From an uncultured Lachnospiraceae bacterium (GTDB lineage Bacteria; Bacillota; Clostridia; Lachnospirales; Lachnospiraceae), in the NCBI GenBank assembly GCA_910585295.1, contig CAJUDE010000028.1, positions 28,789 through 92,788 of the forward strand: DNA of 64,000 nt, read 5' to 3'. Each line of letters begins with the position of its first letter. Position 1 is the first letter of the stretch. The position numbers and the translations under genes were made by a program. Of this stretch, positions 1-7,683 are shown piece by piece. The notes under the pieces were generated by a model, which saw only the letters and a list, made by a program, of their open reading frames with translations, ran no database searches and was not told where the DNA came from.

Positions 1-951
1 TCTTTTTTTCTGGACAAGGATCATTATGTTTATGATTATTCAGAAACGAATTCTTTAGATATATTTATAAAATCAAGAGAACATAGCTGTGCCTGTCCGC
101 AATGCGGGGAAGAAAGCCGGCATCTTCACGCAACCTATATGCGGAAGGTCCAGGATATTCCGATCCGCTGCAAACCCACCTGCCTTCATATCAATGTTTA
201 TAAATATGAGTGTGATAATCCTGAATGCGGGACAAAAGTGTTTACAGAGCCGCTTTCTTTTGCGCGAACATCACAGGTAAGAACGGATGCCCTCAATACC
301 CTGATACTTGGAATGGCCATGTTCATGAGTAACGAAGGCGCAAGCAGCGTGTTAAAGCTCCTGGGCGTTACTGTAAGTAATGATACCATACAGCGCCTGT
401 ACAACAGGATAAAGTTTGAAGATGATCCGGATGTTGAGGCAGTTGGCATCGATGATGTTGCAACCAGGAAAGGACAGACCTATGCAACTGCAGTTTATGA
501 TCTGAAAGACCACCACATGATTGCGCTTTTGGACGGAAGGGATGGCACGACATTAAAGGAATGGCTCAAAAAGCACAAAAAGATCAAAGTGGTTGCAAGA
601 GACCGCGCCAGTTCATACGCGAAGGCGGTCAGCGAAGTCCTGCCGGAATGCGTGCAGGTTGCCGACCGTTTCCATCTGCTGCAGAATCTGATGGAACACC
701 TGAAGGATATTTTTAAAAATGAGCTGCCACCGGAAATCTTTATCAGGGGCGGACAGGCGCTTGATACCCCTCCAAAGAAAATTTCAAGGGAAAAGAAAGC
801 GGATGAATCTGTCATACAGCAGTTAAACTATGACAATACGCCGCCAACAGATGCATATGGAAATCCGGTTGATTACGACGATTCGGCAAATAACTACAAC
901 AGTGCCGAGAAAAAACGGCAGGCAGAAAACAGGAAAAAAAACAAAAGATGA
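1..951 (+). CDS. ISL3 transposase, N-terminal frame (5' partial)
   Basis: The frame is open from base 1 and runs to TGA at 949-951, so the true start lies upstream. Near the beginning it has the Cys motif CACPQCGEES typical of the ISL3 zinc ribbon, then a second Cys pair (CDNPECG). The DDE core is visible in part: one Asp in AVGIDDVATRKG and another in VVARDRASSYAK, followed by QVADRFHLLQNL. The final catalytic Glu is missing and is found in the next frame. The end of this frame carries an A8 run (934-941) and the slippery heptamer A AAA AAC (936-942) in the correct phase for a -1 shift. Functional alone: unlikely. Confidence 0.85.
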   Translation, partial: SFFLDKDHYVYDYSETNSLDIFIKSREHSCACPQCGEESRHLHATYMRKVQDIPIRCKPTCLHINVYKYECDNPECGTKVFTEPLSFARTSQVRTDALNTLILGMAMFMSNEGASSVLKLLGVTVSNDTIQRLYNRIKFEDDPDVEAVGIDDVATRKGQTYATAVYDLKDHHMIALLDGRDGTTLKEWLKKHKKIKVVARDRASSYAKAVSEVLPECVQVADRFHLLQNLMEHLKDIFKNELPPEIFIRGGQALDTPPKKISREKKADESVIQQLNYDNTPPTDAYGNPVDYDDSANNYNSAEKKRQAENRKKNKR

Positions 952-1763
952 TACAGGAAATACAAAGCCAGTGGAATGAAATGCCGGAAAAAGACATTGC
1001 ACTCATCTGCAGCAAATATAAAATAAGCAGACCGACTGCCCGAAGGTATATCCAAATGCCGGCAGAAGAAATACAGGGAATGGACAGGCCACGTAAATCA
1101 AAACATTCAGCCGGGCGGAGGGGGAATGCCTATGTAAATATCATTTATAAGATGATGCGTGACGGGCATGCTGACGATACCATCTATTTTTATCTGAGGC
1201 ATACAGGCATCAAAGATCCCTCAACCACCATATGGTTTTATCTGTCATGTATAAGTCAGAATAATTTTCCGGGCAGAAAAAAGATACATTCCATGAAAAT
1301 GCTGGAGGACTGTTATCCGGACGATGTTACTGTAATAAAAAGGGATGAGATATTAAAGTACATACTCACAAAAAATCCTAAGTCAAAAAGAAATAAAACC
1401 GTAGAAGAACATATAAACTTGATAAAGGAGCATTATCCCGCAGTCAGATGGACAGAGGATGTATTCCAAACATTCCATTCTGCACTGATGGAAAAAGAAC
1501 CATCTAAAATAGATGACTTTTTAGAAAAATATACAGATTCCTCTCTCAAAGGGTTTGGCGAATGTATAAAAAAAGATATCGCCCCGGTCAAGAACGCGAT
1601 ATCTTTAGAAGTAAGTTCAGGATTTGTTGAAGGAAACAACAACAAATTCAAACTCATCAAACGTATTGTATATGGCAGAGCGAAATTAGTCAACCTTTCA
1701 AAAAAATGTTTTCTTGCTTTTATGCCCAAGATGAAAGGATTTGAATTATCTAAACTGATATAG
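948..1763 (+). CDS. ISL3 transposase, C-terminal frame
   Basis: This 271-codon frame starts with ATG at 948 overlapping the TGA of the previous frame (ATGA). It begins with an HTH-like stretch (ISRPTARRYIQMP) and ends with GFVEGNNNKFKLIKR, the segment that in ISL3 transposases supplies the third catalytic residue (Glu) and a basic helix. It lies in the -1 frame relative to the upstream part. A -1 slip at A AAA AAC would give one continuous protein. Translational coupling through ATGA or a disabling indel are the alternatives. Confidence 0.85.
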   Translation: MIQEIQSQWNEMPEKDIALICSKYKISRPTARRYIQMPAEEIQGMDRPRKSKHSAGRRGNAYVNIIYKMMRDGHADDTIYFYLRHTGIKDPSTTIWFYLSCISQNNFPGRKKIHSMKMLEDCYPDDVTVIKRDEILKYILTKNPKSKRNKTVEEHINLIKEHYPAVRWTEDVFQTFHSALMEKEPSKIDDFLEKYTDSSLKGFGECIKKDIAPVKNAISLEVSSGFVEGNNNKFKLIKRIVYGRAKLVNLSKKCFLAFMPKMKGFELSKLI

Positions 1764-1820
1764 GCAAAAATTTAGGCTGAAATCAGATGTGATTTCAACC
1801 TATAATTTTTGTTGCCTATA
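1758..1820 (+). terminator. Long hairpin after transposase
   Basis: TATAGGCAA...AGGCTGAAATCA is followed after four bases by TGATTTCAACCTATA...TTGCCTATA, giving an imperfect stem of about 28 bp. It starts at the transposase stop and ends just before the probable terminal repeat. It may insulate the IS from flanking transcription. No long T run follows, so termination is inferred from position and stem length. Confidence 0.5.
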
Positions 1821-1878
1821 CCCAAAGTTCAGAAAGAACCCATGGTGGATGGATAGTTTTATAATTTCTGTGCAAAAT

Positions 1879-2085
1879 TTAAAAATATGCTTTCATCATA
1901 TCAATATTACCAGTACGGAGCCATGCCCCATTAACCTTAGATTCCTGGCAAATAAAAGGGATGATAGCATCTATGGATCCGTTTCTGCCAATTTTATAAT
2001 TGGCTATACTTTTTCCATACTCAGCCGTTTGGCAAAATTTTCCTGTTTCAGCCCAATTTCTTTCCCCATTGTTCGCAATCTGGAT
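1879..2085 (-). pseudogene. Decayed XRE-family HTH regulator
   Basis: Two overlapping minus-strand frames together match the standard clostridial Cro/CI fold. One frame reads GKEIGLKQENFAKRLSMEK (helices 1-2 of the HTH). After a frameshift near 2000 the other reads SIANYKIGRNGSIDAII and then NGAWLRTGNID, the usual ending of these small regulators. Neither frame alone makes a complete domain and no clean start is present. This explains most of the otherwise empty stretch between the IS and the DUF2085 gene. The family assignment is by eye from the IANYxIGR and WLRTG signatures. Confidence 0.55.
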
Positions 2086-2218
2086 TTTAGCCTTCCCCCT
2101 CTCCCCTCCCTTGCAAATCCATCATAACAAGATAATGTGCGAATGTCAACAAAAGTAAAGTCCCTTCAAAGGAAAACATATTAAATTTGGGCTGCCTGCT
2201 GCCATACAGATTTGAATG

Positions 2219-2626
2219 TTAAAATATAAATAAAACAATTTGTGCGGCTCCGATGCCGAATAGGAAGCCAGACAAAAATCTTCGGATATTATTGCTCCTT
2301 ATGTTAAAAAAATATTGTATTCCGCCATCTAGCGCCATAGGGACGCATAATAGAACTCCGAGCTTAACATGGATAGGTTCACTATTTATTCCCGCGAGCA
2401 ATGAGCCAAGCAGCCGCGCTTGCGCGGATATTTGGCGAATGCCGCGAGGGTCAAATACCCAGCCCCTTGGGGCGGGGTATTTGACTGCCCCAATCAAATT
2501 TAAAATGCCCATCACTTGAAAAGCAAGAAAAACCCCTGAACATCTCCAGCAAAGAGGAAAAGCCTTTCCGAATAATTTGGGGGCGGTTTCTTTTTTATGG
2601 TTACATATAGGGAATTGTCCCATCAT
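2219..2626 (-). CDS. DUF2085 family membrane protein with inserted repeat
   Basis: A small integral membrane protein of unknown function (about 135 aa). It has the family features: an N-terminal CNHKKE and CWRCSG cysteine region, a middle hydrophobic segment, and ALDGGIQYF...RRFLSGFLFG at the end. The start at 2626 follows an AGGGGGTGA ribosome binding site and overlaps the stop region of the small gene upstream. Residues about 50-82 (AVKYPAPRGWVF to ARLLGSLLAG) are encoded by a GC-rich palindromic repeat that also occurs outside genes at 2817-2900. They are probably an in-frame insertion rather than native sequence. Whether the protein still works is unknown. Confidence 0.75.
   Translation of the reverse strand: MMGQFPICNHKKETAPKLFGKAFPLCWRCSGVFLAFQVMGILNLIGAVKYPAPRGWVFDPRGIRQISAQARLLGSLLAGINSEPIHVKLGVLLCVPMALDGGIQYFFNIRSNNIRRFLSGFLFGIGAAQIVLFIF
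2398..2483 (-). repeat. Palindromic GC-rich repeat, copy A (inside gene)
   Basis: This copy shares with 2817-2900 a conserved block starting GCAATGAGCCAAGCAGCCGC, then CGCTTGCGCGGATATTTGGCG, and ending in a CAAATACCC...GGGGTATTTG stem-loop. Both copies have the same orientation and lie 419 bp apart. Copy A lies in frame within the DUF2085 gene. Confidence 0.85.
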
Positions 2627-2627
2627 G

Positions 2628-2741
2628 TCACCCCCTTGCATTCAGGGCAGCGCATATAAAGGAGATAATGATAAGCAGTATAGCTAATGGAGGGTATATA
2701 AAGAATAAAACAATGCATAGTAATATAAATATAAGACTCAT
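2628..2741 (-). CDS. Small hydrophobic membrane protein (37 aa)
   Basis: ATG at 2741 follows AAAGGTAG at a suitable distance. The 37 codons encode an almost wholly hydrophobic peptide (MSLIFILLCIVLFFIYPPLA, then a second hydrophobic stretch) ending in NARG. The stop TGA at 2630-2628 is one base from the DUF2085 start, so the two are probably translationally coupled. No family recognised. It is likely one or two membrane segments around a Pro-Pro kink. Confidence 0.55.
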   Translation of the reverse strand: MSLIFILLCIVLFFIYPPLAILLIIISFICAALNARG

Positions 2742-2816
2742 AGTAATCTACCTTTCTGCGAAAGGAACCAATGGAATTGTAATTCCAATAGGCTCCCGCT
2801 ATTATTATTTCCGTGG

Positions 2817-2900
2817 GCAATAAGCCAAGCAGCCGCGCTTGCGCGGATATTTGGCGAATGGCAGGGAGGGGCAAATACCCCGCCCCTTTGGGGATATTTG
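2817..2900 (-). repeat. Palindromic GC-rich repeat, copy B (intergenic)
   Basis: Second copy of the repeat found in the DUF2085 gene. It lies just past the stop of the 626-aa gene (2916) and upstream of the small membrane protein gene. The two GGGG/CCCC-centred stems (CAAATACCCCGCCCC...GGGGATATTTG and CCGCGCTTGCGCGG) could fold as hairpins and end transcription of the cassette. Confidence 0.8.
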
Positions 2901-2915
2901 CTAAGAAGCTGGGCG

Positions 2916-4796
2916 TCAAGCTTCGATAGCAACTTCTTGCCCTGAAAAATAATACCATTCTTCTTCAAAATCAATGCCCATGGAAAACAAATGGTTCACA
3001 TTTTCTAGGCTTTCAAGCACATCGTCTTTTTGCATATCTAACAACTTCATGGATTCCATTATTTCAGTTATATTCGCTGTTATCAGCTTCAGGTCATGGC
3101 TTGAGGCTTGATAACCTTCCGCCAATAATTTTTTAGACTCCTCAACATATCTTGCGTTTTCTTCATTGAATATTTTTTCAATATTTGCAGACAGCAACCC
3201 ATATCGGACATTAAAGAGGTCCACCTTATCCAAAACTAACATAATTGCATTGGTAGAAATAATGGTTACAATCAGTTGCAATGGTTCCATAATAATGTCT
3301 GGCAGTGAAAACTGTTTTTCCAAATATTCAAATATGATTTCCAAAACAATAGTGTTTATTGTTGTAAACATTATTTTAGTAATGGAATCTGCTTTTTGGG
3401 CGGCTGACGTTTCAGGGTTCATAATAGTTTTGCAGCAGTTGACAAGGGAAAGCACAAGGTTTTTGACAATTTTAAGCATCCTTTTTATAGTAGTGCGGAC
3501 CATCTCAATAATTATGTCAAAGAATACTTTTACGAACTTATGGACAGTGTTGCCTACGATATTTATTAGGATATCAGACATTTTATCCTTAACATATGCT
3601 ATCACCCGTTTTGATGATTTTTTCAATTCCTTGAGAAACTTTTCAAGGGACATTCCCTTTTTTCTTATAATTTGCTGTGCCTCAAATATTACTGGCGGCA
3701 TAACATAATAGATAAATTGGCCCATAATGATTTTCCCAACAGATTTTTTTGCAGCTTTTGCGGCGTCAGACGTAATATTTTGATAGTTAAGGTCTTTTAA
3801 GTCCCCTAATGTTCGGCTCCTAGCCGCCAGCATTTCTTCTACCTGCTTTTTATAGTTCTCTTTAACTTCTTTTTTTACTTTTCCATTTTCATCTAAATAT
3901 CCGCCCTTTTTCATATTTTCGCTAGCCGACGCCCCCGCGGTCTCCCACTGGTGGACTGCGGCTTCCACCAATTGGTCGGAGGTTGCGTTAGCCGTGATAT
4001 CCGTGGCGGGGTCGTAATCTTTTGATTTTGGGTTCATGTATTTTATTGTGCCATTTACCTTGCAGACACGCGCATCCCCTTTAGACCCATTTGCGGATGC
4101 CAGCATCATCTGCATATTAGCGTCTGAATTGTAAAATTCCCTGTATTTATTGAGGATTTCATCCGAAGACTTAATATACCTTGCATTATATGTGGTTGCT
4201 TCTCTTGGCAGTATATGGTCAGCCTGCAATTCCCTCGAATACCAGTCATGTTTGTTCTGGGGTTTTGTGGTTGTTTCAAATTCCCTCCCAGACAATTCGT
4301 CCCGTATTGTCCCAAAGAACTTCCCATCTTTTTCATAGATATGTTCTATCTGGCTGTTGCGGTAATTCTTTTTCCCATTAATGTCAAACCTATCCTCTGC
4401 CCTGTTCGTGGTAAATAACTGGCTTTGGAATTGTTGGCAATCAGAAAGTATCTTCTGCCTTGAGCCTGAATTCATGGAGTCAGTATAATTGTAGACCGAC
4501 TTTCTGGTTTCTTCATTGGACATCAGGAAATCTGGGTCGTTATCATATGAAAAATGAAGGAACCTATCCGCTAACTGGTCGGCAGTTATGTAAAAATCCC
4601 CCAAATCAAAGTAACGCCGCACTACTTCGCCCGCCAAATCCCTGCTGATATTCTGAGCCAATGTCGCCCCAAAATCATTCGTAAGCAGTTCCCTGTTTCT
4701 CATATTTATCCGTTCAATAGAATCAAGGAACATTTCCCTTTGCTGCAGTGATATGGCATTTCTTGTTTTAATAAGCTCTTCTATGTTTTTTTCCAT
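2916..4796 (-). CDS. Predicted HNH-like nuclease/membrane-associated protein
   Basis: No named family recognised. The 626-aa protein (start 4796, RBS AGAGGTGG eight bases upstream) has an N-terminal helical region. Around residues 190-250 there is an HNH-type pattern: QADHILPRE, followed by NMQMMLASANGSKGD, which resembles the DHI.P...NLQ.L...CN.SKG core of HNH endonucleases. Residues about 350-530 are long amphipathic and hydrophobic helices, including stretches such as IIFEYLEKQFSLPDIIMEP, that could insert in or lie on a membrane. It is the last gene of a tight four-gene run (WYL regulator, 85-aa membrane protein, 310-aa protein, this gene; 1-bp gaps between the last three). A nuclease-plus-membrane effector of a defence system is plausible but inferred. 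Confidence 0.6.
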   Translation of the reverse strand: MEKNIEELIKTRNAISLQQREMFLDSIERINMRNRELLTNDFGATLAQNISRDLAGEVVRRYFDLGDFYITADQLADRFLHFSYDNDPDFLMSNEETRKSVYNYTDSMNSGSRQKILSDCQQFQSQLFTTNRAEDRFDINGKKNYRNSQIEHIYEKDGKFFGTIRDELSGREFETTTKPQNKHDWYSRELQADHILPREATTYNARYIKSSDEILNKYREFYNSDANMQMMLASANGSKGDARVCKVNGTIKYMNPKSKDYDPATDITANATSDQLVEAAVHQWETAGASASENMKKGGYLDENGKVKKEVKENYKKQVEEMLAARSRTLGDLKDLNYQNITSDAAKAAKKSVGKIIMGQFIYYVMPPVIFEAQQIIRKKGMSLEKFLKELKKSSKRVIAYVKDKMSDILINIVGNTVHKFVKVFFDIIIEMVRTTIKRMLKIVKNLVLSLVNCCKTIMNPETSAAQKADSITKIMFTTINTIVLEIIFEYLEKQFSLPDIIMEPLQLIVTIISTNAIMLVLDKVDLFNVRYGLLSANIEKIFNEENARYVEESKKLLAEGYQASSHDLKLITANITEIMESMKLLDMQKDDVLESLENVNHLFSMGIDFEEEWYYFSGQEVAIEA

Positions 4797-4797
4797 A

Positions 4798-5730
4798 TCA
4801 AATGCCACCTCTCTGAAATATAACATATCTTCCTACTACTTGCATTTGCTCCTCCAATGCATTTTTTTCCTGCGTTATTTCTATATAATCTTCTTCTGAT
4901 GTATTTCCCATAAACAAATTAGTCAGTACGGGCGTGTTATATATTTTGCAAGCGACCACATAGAATAAAAAAGCATTCCGTACAAAGTGGTAATGGTCTT
5001 GGTACGCCGTATCCTGTATAATACTAAGGCGGTTCTTAAAAGGGATATTGGCCAGCGCTTCTTCTGCGATCACTTTATTTTTAATGGCCAATGCTTGGAA
5101 GAAGCCCTCGACAACATCTAATTCTGGTATAATAACCGTTTCGATGTAATGGATGATTCCCTTAACGCAATAAATATACAGGTTGGCGATTTCAATATCT
5201 TGTTCAGCGCTTAACTTTAAGTTTTGCAATTCAAAAAGGGTTTGCTCTGATTCAATTTTTAAGGCGTTGAGTTTTTCCTGTATGGATAAATTTTGCTTTT
5301 GCGTCTTCATTTTCATGCCGATTGGGCCTAAAATAAAGGAATCAACAAATACGTCTACTTGGCTCCAGTCAATATCGGATATGTAATCTTCAATTGAAAT
5401 AAAGCGGTGGGTGGGGATTTCCAAATAACAGGCAGTTTCTTCTTCTGCATATTCCCCGATTTCCTTCACATTGCCAAACTCATTTAAAAAGCTTCCCAAG
5501 GAAATAAGGTTTCGAGGCACATCGTCTGCCCGAAATGCATTAAGTTCCGTGATAGAGTTATTAAGCTCTGTGATGGAACTGTTCACGCTGTCTATATTAG
5601 TTTCCACCTGCCATCTATAGGTCTCGTAGGTTTCCTTTACCTTTGCAACATTTTCCCTTCTTTCTTTTTCCCCTGTGACAGTTTGCACTTTATCGGCAGC
5701 CCAATCTAATACGTTATCAAGCCATCCCAT
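4798..5730 (-). CDS. Helical protein of unknown function (310 aa)
   Basis: The start at 5730 is chosen because GGAGGT lies eight bases upstream, inside the end of the preceding gene. The protein starts MGWLDNVLDWAADKVQTVTG and is mostly charged helix with likely coiled coil at residues about 25-65 and 170-215. It lacks signal peptide, clear membrane segments or catalytic motifs. Its stop overlaps the ribosome binding region of the HNH-like gene, so the two products are made together and probably act as partners. Function unknown. Confidence 0.65.
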   Translation of the reverse strand: MGWLDNVLDWAADKVQTVTGEKERRENVAKVKETYETYRWQVETNIDSVNSSITELNNSITELNAFRADDVPRNLISLGSFLNEFGNVKEIGEYAEEETACYLEIPTHRFISIEDYISDIDWSQVDVFVDSFILGPIGMKMKTQKQNLSIQEKLNALKIESEQTLFELQNLKLSAEQDIEIANLYIYCVKGIIHYIETVIIPELDVVEGFFQALAIKNKVIAEEALANIPFKNRLSIIQDTAYQDHYHFVRNAFLFYVVACKIYNTPVLTNLFMGNTSEEDYIEITQEKNALEEQMQVVGRYVIFQRGGI

Positions 5731-5731
5731 T

Positions 5732-5989
5732 TTATTTACCTCCATAGAACTTGAATTCGTTGCTGACCCGCTTATCTTTGCAAGCGACGATTTGCCCGTT
5801 TTCAACTAAAAATTCAATGTTGTTATTTTTGCATATTTTAAATTTATTTTTCTTGCCGCCAACCACAAACCTCCCTTCTTTTGCTTCGTAAATTTGGCGG
5901 ATATATTTATTTGCAGATGGTCTTCGCCTCCTATAGATAAAGAAGGCGGCTATGGAGAGCGCCAGAAAAATAATTACTAAAATAACCAT
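5732..5989 (-). CDS. Small single-pass membrane protein (85 aa)
   Basis: A GGAGG site precedes the start. Residues 1-18 (MVILVIIFLALSIAAFFI) form one membrane segment, followed by RRRR, so the C-terminal 65 residues should be cytoplasmic. The soluble part has alternating short strands (GRFVVGG, FKICKNN, IEFLVENG, IVACKDK) compatible with a small beta domain. It begins the three-gene unit after the WYL regulator, with one base between its stop and the next start. Unknown function, likely a membrane component of the same system. Confidence 0.65.
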   Translation of the reverse strand: MVILVIIFLALSIAAFFIYRRRRPSANKYIRQIYEAKEGRFVVGGKKNKFKICKNNNIEFLVENGQIVACKDKRVSNEFKFYGGK

Positions 5990-6083
5990 ATATGTTTCCT
6001 CCTATGTGTTTTGGTGATATGGCGTCAGTACGGCTGCAGTTTCGATTCCTGCATATATTTTGTGGAAAACCGTCCGCTGCTTG

Positions 6084-7067
6084 TTATGGGGCCAATGGCT
6101 GGATAGGGCTTTTTTCATAGCGCAGCATCTTCACGGCGTCCCCCTGGCTTCTAATCCACATATCAATCCCTTTCCCAAACACTTCAGCAGAAATTGTATA
6201 GACGCCATTTTCTTCTGACAAGATTTTGGCAGTTGGGAGCCTGTCCAAAATTGCTTCCAGGGAAGCCCCGGAATACTGGAACTTAATCTGTTGGAGCTTC
6301 CCGCCAAACATAAACTGCACTCGTTTTCGGAACTCACCCTCCTCAAAACGGTCACGGTATGGCACACGGAAGGGTTCATCCAAAAGCGTGATATCCTGTA
6401 TCCGGTCTATGCGGTAAATCGTGGGGTAGGCATCCCCAGCGGTTTCAAACCCTTCCCGGGTGGATTCATCCTGAATAAAGGCTGTCAGGTAAAAATAGAA
6501 TTCAGAAAACATAATTGCCGCCGGCTTTAGTTTCCTTTTGACAGTCTTTTTATCTTTTATCCGCCCATAGCTGATTTCAATATATTGGCGGTTATGGATT
6601 GCCTTGCCCAATGCCCAGAGGGTATCTAAGAATTCTTTTTTATGCTGTGGCTCTATGTAATGGTATTGCTCATTGGCAATTAGCTCTTTTACGAGCTTTT
6701 GGTTATATTCTGGCACGCAGCAGTCAATTAACTTACCAAGTATGTTGTCCATCTGTTTTTTGGTGAATGCGCGCCCGTCTAAAAGAATTTTGCAAACAGC
6801 AAGTATTTGCGCGTTTGAGAGTTTTCTGCTATGGTCGTGTTCCAGGCAATATCCTTTTTTGTCCCTATTATATACAATGCGGTTGGAAATGCCGCTTCCG
6901 TCTACTTTTTTGCGGTCATAATATTTTTTAATGTCGTCAATGTCCCTGCGGATGGAACGTTCATCTACACCGTATTTGGCGGCTTCATAGGACTTGCAGA
7001 CAGTTTCCCCATTTTCAAATTTGTTATATAAATCAAGTATTCTGGATATTTTATCATTGTGTTCCAT
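6084..7067 (-). CDS. WYL-domain transcriptional regulator
   Basis: The N-terminal winged HTH (about residues 5-75) contains YGVDERSIRRDIDDIKKYY, the usual recognition-helix pattern of this family. A middle helical region is followed by a WYL domain (about 160-250) with ISYGRI...RKLKPAAIMFSEFYFYLTAF, where the classic W-Y-L is replaced by F-Y-L. The C-terminal WCX extension ends near 320. A GGGAGGT site supports the start. WYL proteins sense ligands, often nucleic acids, and commonly control phage-defence operons. This one is the first gene of the operon encoding the 85-, 310- and 626-aa proteins, so self-regulation of that cassette is likely. Confidence 0.85.
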   Translation of the reverse strand: MEHNDKISRILDLYNKFENGETVCKSYEAAKYGVDERSIRRDIDDIKKYYDRKKVDGSGISNRIVYNRDKKGYCLEHDHSRKLSNAQILAVCKILLDGRAFTKKQMDNILGKLIDCCVPEYNQKLVKELIANEQYHYIEPQHKKEFLDTLWALGKAIHNRQYIEISYGRIKDKKTVKRKLKPAAIMFSEFYFYLTAFIQDESTREGFETAGDAYPTIYRIDRIQDITLLDEPFRVPYRDRFEEGEFRKRVQFMFGGKLQQIKFQYSGASLEAILDRLPTAKILSEENGVYTISAEVFGKGIDMWIRSQGDAVKMLRYEKSPIQPLAP

Positions 7068-7256
7068 TTATAATTTGTACCTCCCATATTTGTACTGCCT
7101 TTATTATATGGAATCAGAAGGACAATATCTGTCCTTTTCTATAAACTTTTCTATTCTTTCTATTCTATGGATTGAGGTAAGTTTAACTCGTAGTGACTTA
7201 AAAAGCAAGGGCTAATTATTCAATATACTAAAATTATCACCATGAGGTGAATGTTT

Positions 7257-7490
7257 GTGGACAAAAAGCATATAACTTGCAATTTAAAATACCCAGAGAG
7301 GATACGGGAGCTGCGCCAAGACAGAGACTTGACACAGAAAGAAATTGCTGGCCTGTTAAAGATTGCGCAGACAACATATTCACAATATGAATTGTATAAG
7401 CGGCCCATGCCGATAGAATGCTTGGTAACGCTATGTAAATTCTATGGCGTCTCGGCCGATTACGTATTGGGTTTTTCGGACAAAAAATAA
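7257..7490 (+). CDS. Small XRE-family HTH regulator
   Basis: A 77-aa protein consisting of one Cro/CI helix-turn-helix: RIRELRQDRDLTQKEIAGLL, QTTYSQYELYKRPMP, then CKFYGVSADYVLGFSDKK, the standard ending of this class. GAGGTGA at 7244-7250 is six bases before GTG 7257, a better spacing than the ATG at 7251, which touches the site. It is divergent from the WYL regulator across a 190-bp region, so the two may share control sites. Target unknown. Confidence 0.8.
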   Translation: MDKKHITCNLKYPERIRELRQDRDLTQKEIAGLLKIAQTTYSQYELYKRPMPIECLVTLCKFYGVSADYVLGFSDKK

Positions 7491-7625
7491 AGGTATGGGC
7501 ATTTGTTTTCTCATCTTGAATGATATTTTATCAAATGAGCCGGACAGGTTATGCCCTTTTGCAAAAATTTTATATGTTTCAATGGCGGAAATGGAATCTG
7601 CTGCCAAGCAACCCGCCGCAGGGGG

Positions 7626-7650
7626 AGAATCCTGCATAGCAGGATTCTTT
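7626..7650 (+). terminator. Hairpin terminator
   Basis: AGAATCCTGC-ATA-GCAGGATTCT followed by TTG, between the small XRE gene and the convergent bile salt hydrolase gene. The short perfect stem could work in both directions. Confidence 0.6.
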
Positions 7651-7683
7651 GTCTAGGCCAGAAACGGCAAGGCAGGGTTTGGG

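Larger units (their letters stand above)
1..1841 (+). mobile_element. ISL3-family insertion sequence, left end outside window
   Basis: The element contains a two-frame transposase, a strong hairpin after the second frame, and a probable right terminal inverted repeat at 1821-1841. Read on the minus strand, that repeat starts GGGTTCTTTCTGAAC, which fits the usual ISL3 end. The left end lies before base 1, so the pair of inverted repeats and the target duplication cannot be checked here. Family assignment rests on the protein: a CxCPxCG zinc finger followed by a DDE domain of ISL3 type. Confidence 0.8.

Noticed and set aside
1789..2127. 112-codon plus-strand frame after the IS
   Set aside because: It begins in the IS hairpin, has no ribosome binding site, and is antisense to the decayed HTH gene.
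2623..2958. 111-codon minus-strand frame
   Set aside because: It reads through repeat B and the small membrane gene in another phase; no start signal.
7444..7656. 70-codon frame downstream of the small XRE gene
   Set aside because: Overlaps the XRE gene, runs through the terminator hairpin and has no ribosome binding site.
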